Assembly (NCBI GenBank): GCA_031761405.1
Contig: JASEVX010000013.1
Coordinates: 32,971,652-33,035,651, forward strand
Reading direction: 5' to 3'
DNA length: 64,000 nt
Source of the DNA: Serripes groenlandicus
Taxonomy: Eukaryota; Mollusca; Bivalvia; Cardiida; Cardiidae
Under the pieces are notes generated by a model. The model saw only the letters and a list, made by a program, of their open reading frames with translations. It made no database searches and had not been told where the DNA came from. Shown here piece after piece: positions 57,989-64,000 of the stretch; positions within the stretch are counted from its first letter, which is position 1, and every line of letters starts with the position of its first letter. Made by a program: the position numbers and the translations under genes.

Positions 57989-58200
57989 AGCCTTTAACAC
58001 TTGCATACGCATTTTGACAAATTTGAAACAAGCGGAACACTTTTTGGCAAAAGGAGGAATTGCTCATATTGAGTTACGTCTTCTATTGCAAAAATGTTTT
58101 CAACTCTATTCAATGATAACACTTTCACAAGGAGAGATTTGTTGATATTTTTAAAATCGTCTGCAGCAGATGTATTATTTAATGTGAGAAGAATGTAAAG
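57989..58200. mobile_element. MITE-like element
   Basis: The left end AGCCTTTAACACTTGCATAC and the right end AAATCGTCTGCAGCAGATGT with AATGTGAGAAGAATG are imperfect inverted complements of the family at 24893. The internal GGAACACTTTTTGGCAAAAGG is also shared with the copy at 7440. Confidence 0.55.
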
Positions 58201-58351
58201 AATCATCGAAGGTCCGTTGTCGTGTGACGTGGTTGCTATTTGGGAACCCGGATGTATTATTTTTATAACTTGGCTAGTCCCTCACGTGTTACATTCGTGG
58301 TAAAACCAATGGAGATAAACAGCTATTTTTGTTCAGATTTCACGTGCTTTG

Positions 58352-58472
58352 ATTGATTGGGTTTTAATGACGTCATTCATATCACGGCGGCTCAGATCAC
58401 CTACCCATTGTTTACCTGGCTTTCTTACACAAGTACTTCACATTACAAGTAACTGAATGCCTTTCTTCATAG
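58352..58472 (-). mobile_element. 5'-truncated SINE fragment
   Basis: CATATCACGGCGGCTCAG, CACCTACCCATTGTTTACCT and GGCTTTCTTACACAAGTACT align in order with the SINE insertion at 84-232. Confidence 0.65.
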
Positions 58473-58653
58473 ACTGTTAACCCATTGGTGGAAAAGGAAT
58501 GGTAATTGTCACATTGCCTTTTGTCAAGAATGTTGGCCGAGCTGCGGTTGAAACTTACTATTTCTTGATCGACAGCCTGTGTCGCTTCAGATTGGGCTAC
58601 CGGGGAACGGCTGCAAGTACATGTTTACAGGCTCGTAGATAAGAGAGATAAGA

Positions 58654-58824
58654 CCCCCCCCCCCCCCCCCCCACCACCCCCCTCAAATGTACACATGTTA
58701 CATGGAACAGCGAACTACTTCACAATTCTAGTCGTTGTATATGGCACATATAAATAAAACACAGACATATTCTGAAAGCTTAAACACTAAATATTATTGT
58801 GTGTGTGTGTGTGTGTGTGTGTGT
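58654..58824. repeat. Poly-C tract and (GT)n microsatellite
   Basis: There are 19 consecutive C at 58654-58672, followed by ACCACCCCCC, and a (GT) run at 58799-58824. Homopolymer length is probably not exact. Confidence 0.92.
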
Positions 58825-59989
58825 CTCAATTCAAAGTGGGTTTGGCCACATATCAGCTACTTCAAACAGCCACGAAACAAATGTGGAATGTTGCAGACTC
58901 AATTGCAAACTGTTTTGCAAAGCAAATGTCACGTCCAACAAAATTCTTTGTATTCTTTGTTTTAAAATAATTGGCTGTAGCACAAGAAGTTTTCTCACAG
59001 CATGAGTCCATTTCATCACATATTATCTACAGGTTGCAGGCAACCTTCGGAGCAAGTTTTGCAAATATCTAGTGGAAAGTATGACCTGCATATTGATATC
59101 AAGCTTTAATATAAATAACATTTATTTAAAAAGAAACACGCATGTCTCTCCTTCTTAAAAGCCATTGAGGAAAACATACTTTTTGTGACCTTGAACTTTG
59201 ATATGCTGACTCCAAAAACGATCGGAATCGTCTGTGTTATAAACTAATAAGCATACGAAGAGTGTCGAATGTGACTATTCATACGAATCTATAGTAATTA
59301 AACGGAAACAAAGTGACCTTTATCGACAATATAGTTACATGTACATATAAGGCATTCTGCATGGATCTAGAACATTTAAAGAAAATTCAGTGAGGACCTT
59401 CAGAGGATGATGCTTGCTGTGATGTTTCATCCCAATTGACCCTACGGTAACAGGGGTGAGGATGTTGACGGATGCCGGACAAAGGGCATTCGCAATAAAT
59501 AACATTGAGCACTTCGTGCTCCGGTGAGCTAAAGAAATAACACATGTTTGACCCCGAAACCCGTTTGACATGTTGAAGTACTTTATTTATGGAATGTTTG
59601 TGCATACCTACAAATCAACTAACACACTAAGATGCATAAGAGGGCCATATTGCTCCAGTGGCATTAGTCAAATATTAAATCACTTTTGCCATATAACACA
59701 AAACAGTCCCGCCCGAAAGCGGCCATTCAAAATTACATTGATGAATCTGGTGAGGGGTCGACAAAAGAACATTTCTACAAAATTATTTAAAAACCAGACA
59801 TATATTTTCTGATGACAAGCTTCACTACAACCATATAAGGCAAAACATCCGCATTATTGATGACCAGCATGGTTTGAAGAAAGTTCATTGTGCATTTCTA
59901 CAAAATAATTTGAAAAATCGTCTTCAAACATTTAAGGCAAAACAGCCCCGCACTTTTGCGCCATGTTTTTCGACCAATCAACATGGCTT
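58825..59989. other. Non-coding sequence, no recognised gene
   Basis: Short frames (60-80 aa) overlap on both strands without domain signals. The segment 59340-59570 has a GC-richer composition (ACCCTACGGTAACAGGGGTG) and may be an unrecognised dispersed repeat. A ~60-bp stretch with TTCATTGTGCATTTCTACAA (59883) partly repeats AAGAACATTTCTACAAAATT (59766). Confidence 0.35.
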
Positions 59990-61061
59990 GAAGTGCTATG
60001 TCATTAAACAGTTACAATTATTAGATGTAAATAACTCCAATTGGCTCGATGACATTGGCTCAAAATTTCTGGAAATTAGTGCTTAAGTCATCTCTAAACC
60101 GTTAACTTATATTTTAAAAAAGCAAAAGTAAACCCAATATTCCAAAAAGAGACAAAGGCTGACATGAATAACTATCTCCCACTATCGATCCTACCAGTCT
60201 TATCAAAAGTCCAAGAATGACATGTAAGTGATCATTTAAAACTATTCCTTGGACAAACTTCTTTGATTCATAAAAAACCAATCTGGATTTCGAACAAATC
60301 TCTCTTGTGAGGCAGCACTCACTGATAGTGTTGACTCATGGAGTGATGCGATAAACACAAATCTAATAAATCACTCTCTTTTTCTTGATAAAAGGACCGA
60401 ATACAAAAAGTCAAATACTGAGATGATTTCAATCTTATCTTTCCAACAATCGCAAAAGGTGTCCTTTGCTGGAAAATTGCCATCATCCTTTACATTAATG
60501 ACCTTCCTCTGCACCTTAATACGACACAACACTAAGTGCAATAGGCCAGTCAGTTAGAGAAGTATTCCAATCCCTTCAAAACGGACTAGAAAAAATAAGT
60601 GACTGGTGTAAACGAAACTCAATAATGCCAAATCCCAATAAACTAAAGATATGCTTTTTTCCCCCCATCTAATAACCATAACAATGATACACAAAAATCT
60701 ACATTTCTGCTCTCAAACTATATCTTTCTGTGAAATTGAATTCATGTTGACCAAAGACTTAAATGGAGAACACAAGTTGAGCGAGTACTTCAAAAACTCA
60801 AGTCTTTACTATATCTACTGCTAAGGATAAGAAGCTATTTAAATATTCATATAAGAAAACTGTTCTACAATGCATACATCCTCCCCCATTTTGACAAGTG
60901 TTGTACAATTTTGTGTAATTACAGTGACAACCTATTAAATTAAAGATTTAAAAAAAAAGAGTAGCTCGAATAATTCTTGACAAACCTTATGACACACCAA
61001 TTGATAATCTCTTTAAACTACTAAATTGGATGAAATTCCAGGACACAGTTTTATTCGACCC
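59990..61061 (+). mobile_element. Decayed LINE, reverse transcriptase region (right copy)
   Basis: RT signatures occur in order with frameshifts and stops: IGSKFLEISA (60056), KVNPIFQKETKADMNNYLPL (60128), NQSGFRTNLSCEAAL (60276), LYINDLPLHL (60488), LQNGLEKISDWCKRNS (60568), FYNAYILPHFDKCCT (60862) and RVARIILDKPYDTPIDNLFK (60961). This order matches the RT domain and thumb of non-LTR retrotransposons. The FADD catalytic motif and the endonuclease are not recognisable, so the element is dead. It runs into the satellite at 61062, as at 372. Confidence 0.85.
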
Positions 61062-64000
61062 AAAGGTCGTTTTGATTGCGTTGTTGTTTTTTTTTAGGCC
61101 GTTTTCAGCAGCATTTATGTCCCATCACCCTCACAATTCACATACTCATGCGTCCCGGGTGAATCAACCCAACTATGCTATAGGACTGAAATCAGTGTGG
61201 TAAGAGGAGCCATTGCCCATCGTGCTGTCAATGGTCGTTTTGATTGCGTTGTTGTTGTTTTTTAGGCCGTTTACAACAGCATTTATGTTAAATACCCATC
61301 ACTGCTCACACACACACAATGCTTCCTGGCTGAATCAACCCATCTACGCGATAGGACTGAAAACAGTGTGGTGAAAGGAACCAGTGCTCATCATGTTTTC
61401 AAAGGTTGTTTCGCGTGCACTTTACGGAGTTTTAGGCCGTTTTCAACAGCAGTTATGTCCAATCACCCCCACAGTTCACATACTCATGCGTCCTGGGCGA
61501 ATCAAGCCAACCTATGCAATAGGACTGAAAACAGTGTGGTAAGAGGAGCGAGCCATTGCTCATCATGTTTTCAAAGGTCAATGTGATTGCATTGTTGGGG
61601 TTTATAGGCCGTTTTCAACAGCATTTATGTCCAATCACCCTCACAGTTCACAAACTCATGGGACATGGGTGAATCAACCCAGCTATGCGTTAGGACTGAA
61701 AACAGTGTGGAAAGAGGAGCCATTGCTAATCATGATTTCAAAGGTCGTTTTGTTTGTATTGTCGGGTGTTTTACGCCGTTTTCAACAGCATATATGTCAA
61801 ATCACCCGCACTGTTCACATACTCATGCGTCCTGGGTGATTCAACCCAGCTACTCAACAGTACTGAACACACTGTGACAAAGGGAGCAATTGCCCGCCTT
61901 GCTTTTAAAGGTCGTTTTGTTTGTATTGTTGGGTGTTTTAGGCCGTAAAAACATCATTCCAGTCATACCACCCCGTCAGTTCACACACTCGTGATCCCTG
62001 GGTGAATAATCCCAGACATGCAATAGACCTGTTCACATTGTGGCAAAAGAAGCAATTGCCCGTTATGCTTTAAATGTCGGTTTGTTTGCATGGTAGGGGT
62101 TTTGATCTTGGAAGCGAGTTGTTGCATGACAAAATAAGTGTGGAAAGTGGTATGAAATATATGCATGTGGGAAAGGGTGAGTATGTGTTCACTGGTCTTC
62201 GCACCTCTGCAGGCAAAATCCCTTTCGGCTGTACAGTGAACGATTTTCCCATAACCCCTTTCCCACATGCATAAACTCCCTATAAATGAACTATCGAAAA
62301 CATTGTGATAAAAACAGCCATTGCTCATCATGTTTTCAAAGGTCGTATTGCTTGCATTGTTGTGGTTTTAGGCCGTTTTCAACAGCATGTATGCCCAAAC
62401 GCCATATCACAGTTCACATACTCATGTTTTCTGGGTGATTCTACCCAGCTACATGTAGGCAATATAACTGAAAACAGTGTGGTAAGAGCAGCCATTGCTC
62501 ATCGTGTTTTCAAAGGTCGTTTTGATTGCGTTGTTGGGTTTTTTAGGCCGTTTTCAGCAGCATTTATGTCCCATCACCCTCACAATTCACATACTCATGC
62601 GTCCCGGGTGAATCAACCCAACTATGCTATAGGACTGAAATCAGTGTGGTAAGAGGAGCCATTGCCCATCGTGCTGTCAATGGTCGTTTTGATTGCGTTA
62701 TTGTTGTTTTTTTAGGCCGTTTACAACAGCAGTTATGTTAAATACCCATCACTGCTCACACACACACACACATGCTTCCTGGCTGAATCAACCCATCTAC
62801 GCGATAGGACTGAAAACAGTGTGGTGAAAGGAACCAGTGCTCATCATGTTTTCAAAGGTCGTTTCGCGTGCACTTTACGGAGTTTTAGGACGTTTTCAAC
62901 AGCAGTTATGTCCAATCACCCCCACAGTTCACATACTCATGCGTCCTGGGCGAATCAAGCCAACCTATGCAATAGGACTGAAAACAGTGTGGTAAGAGGA
63001 GCGAGCCATTGCTCATCATGTTTTCAAAGGTCCATGTGATTGCATTGTTGGGGTTTATAGGCCGTTTTCAACAGCATTTATATCCAATCACCCTCACAGT
63101 TCACAAACTCATGGGACGAGGGTCAATCAACCCAGCTATGCGTTAGGACTGAAAACAGTGTGGAAAGAGGAGCCATTGCTAATCATGATTTCAAAGGTCG
63201 TTTTGTTTGTATTGTCGGGTGTTTTACGGCGTTTTCAACAGCATATATGTCAAATCACCCGCACTGTTCACATACTCATGCGTCCTGGGTGATTCAACCC
63301 AGCTACTCAACAGTACTGAACACACTGTGACAAAGGGAGCAATTGCCCGCCCTGCTTTTAAAGGTCGTTTTGTTTGTATTGTTGGGTGTTTTAGGCCGTT
63401 TTCAACATCATTCCAGTCATACCACCCCTTCAGTTCACACACTCGTGATCCCTGGGTGAATAATCCCAGCCATGCAATAGACCTGATCACATTGTGGCAA
63501 AAGAAGCAATTGCCCGTTATGCTTTAAAATGTCAATTTCTTTGCATGGTAGGGGTTTTGATCTTGGAAGCGAGTTGTTGCATGACAAAATAAGTGTGGAA
63601 AGTGGTATGAAATATATGCATGTGGGAAAGGGTGAGTATGTGTTCACTGGTCTTCGCACCTCTGCAGGCAAAATCCCTTTCGGCTGTACAATGAACGATT
63701 TTCCCATAACCCCTTTCCCACATGCATAAACTCCCTATAAATGAACTATTGAAAACATTGTGATAAAAACAGCCATTGCTCATCATGTTTTCAAAGGTCG
63801 TATTGCTTGCATTGTTGGGGTTTTAGGCCGTTTTCAACAGCATGTATGCCCAAACGCCATATCACAGTTCACATACTCATGTTTTCTGGGTGATTCTACC
63901 CAGCTAGGCAATATAACTGAAAACAGTGTGGTAAGAGCAGCCATTGCTCATCATGTTTTAAAAGGTCGTTTTGATTGCGTTGTTGTTGTTTTTTTAGGCC
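61062..64000. repeat. Higher-order satellite, ~168-bp monomers (right array)
   Basis: This is the same satellite as at 373-4115. The long monomer is at 62074 and 63529 (1455 bp apart), and each unit has the same monomer order as in the left array. The inverted pair GCATGTGGGAAAGGG / CCCTTTCCCACATGC is intact here. The array continues past the end of the window. Confidence 0.93.

Overview
This is eukaryotic genomic DNA from an animal, most likely a bivalve mollusc. That assignment is an inference from three things: a tRNA-headed SINE family with a (CAAA)n tail and the 3' signature TTGAAAGCGGCGTTAAAC; a B-box/coiled-coil/beta-propeller gene that lacks a RING, a type strongly expanded in bivalves; and AT-rich, intron-rich sequence. 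There are no operons, ribosome-binding sites or bacterial genes. Two gaps of exactly 200 N (4116-4315 and 27066-27265) are fixed-size scaffold joins, so the window is three contigs.

Layout. Contig 1 (1-4115) is the 3' end of a dead LINE running into a satellite whose 1.46-kb higher-order unit is built from about eight ~168-bp monomers. The same LINE/satellite junction recurs at 59990-64000. Contig 2 (4316-27065) starts with about 9 kb that is repeated almost perfectly at 34482-43446. It then carries a run of unrelated tandem arrays: a nested duplication at 13.3-14.7 kb, a 74-bp satellite at 15.8-19.5 kb, a 70-bp array at 20.9-22.8 kb and a 67-bp array with tRNA B-box-like motifs at 22.9-24.8 kb. 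It ends in the first exon of the B-box gene. Contig 3 (27266-64000) opens with the rest of that gene on the minus strand, folded back into a truncated plus-strand copy. Next come 60-bp and 100-bp arrays, the second copy of the 9-kb block, a multi-exon minus-strand gene (44022-55573), SINEs, a foldback hairpin, the LINE remnant and the satellite again.

Genes. Two protein-coding loci are supported. (1) A TRIM-like B-box gene is broken at the second gap. Its N-terminus (26754-26852, +) and its remainder (29085-27462, -) appear to meet inside the first zinc site, yet both contig ends fold back at that point. (2) A small secreted-then-membrane protein is encoded on the minus strand: a signal-peptide exon with a TATA box, a 7-nt microexon, an exon with six cysteines (C-x4-C-x3-CC-x3-CC), a weak candidate linker exon, a transmembrane exon and a Pro/Met-rich tail exon. 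The cysteine pattern and architecture match the Shisa/WBP1/VOPP1/CYYR1 group of single-pass adaptors. Its introns hold three tandem arrays and a 1.57-kb pogo-like transposon.

Roughly a third of the window is tandem repeat from at least ten unrelated families. In several cases the source of the array is visible nearby. Most other open reading frames are chance frames inside repeats.
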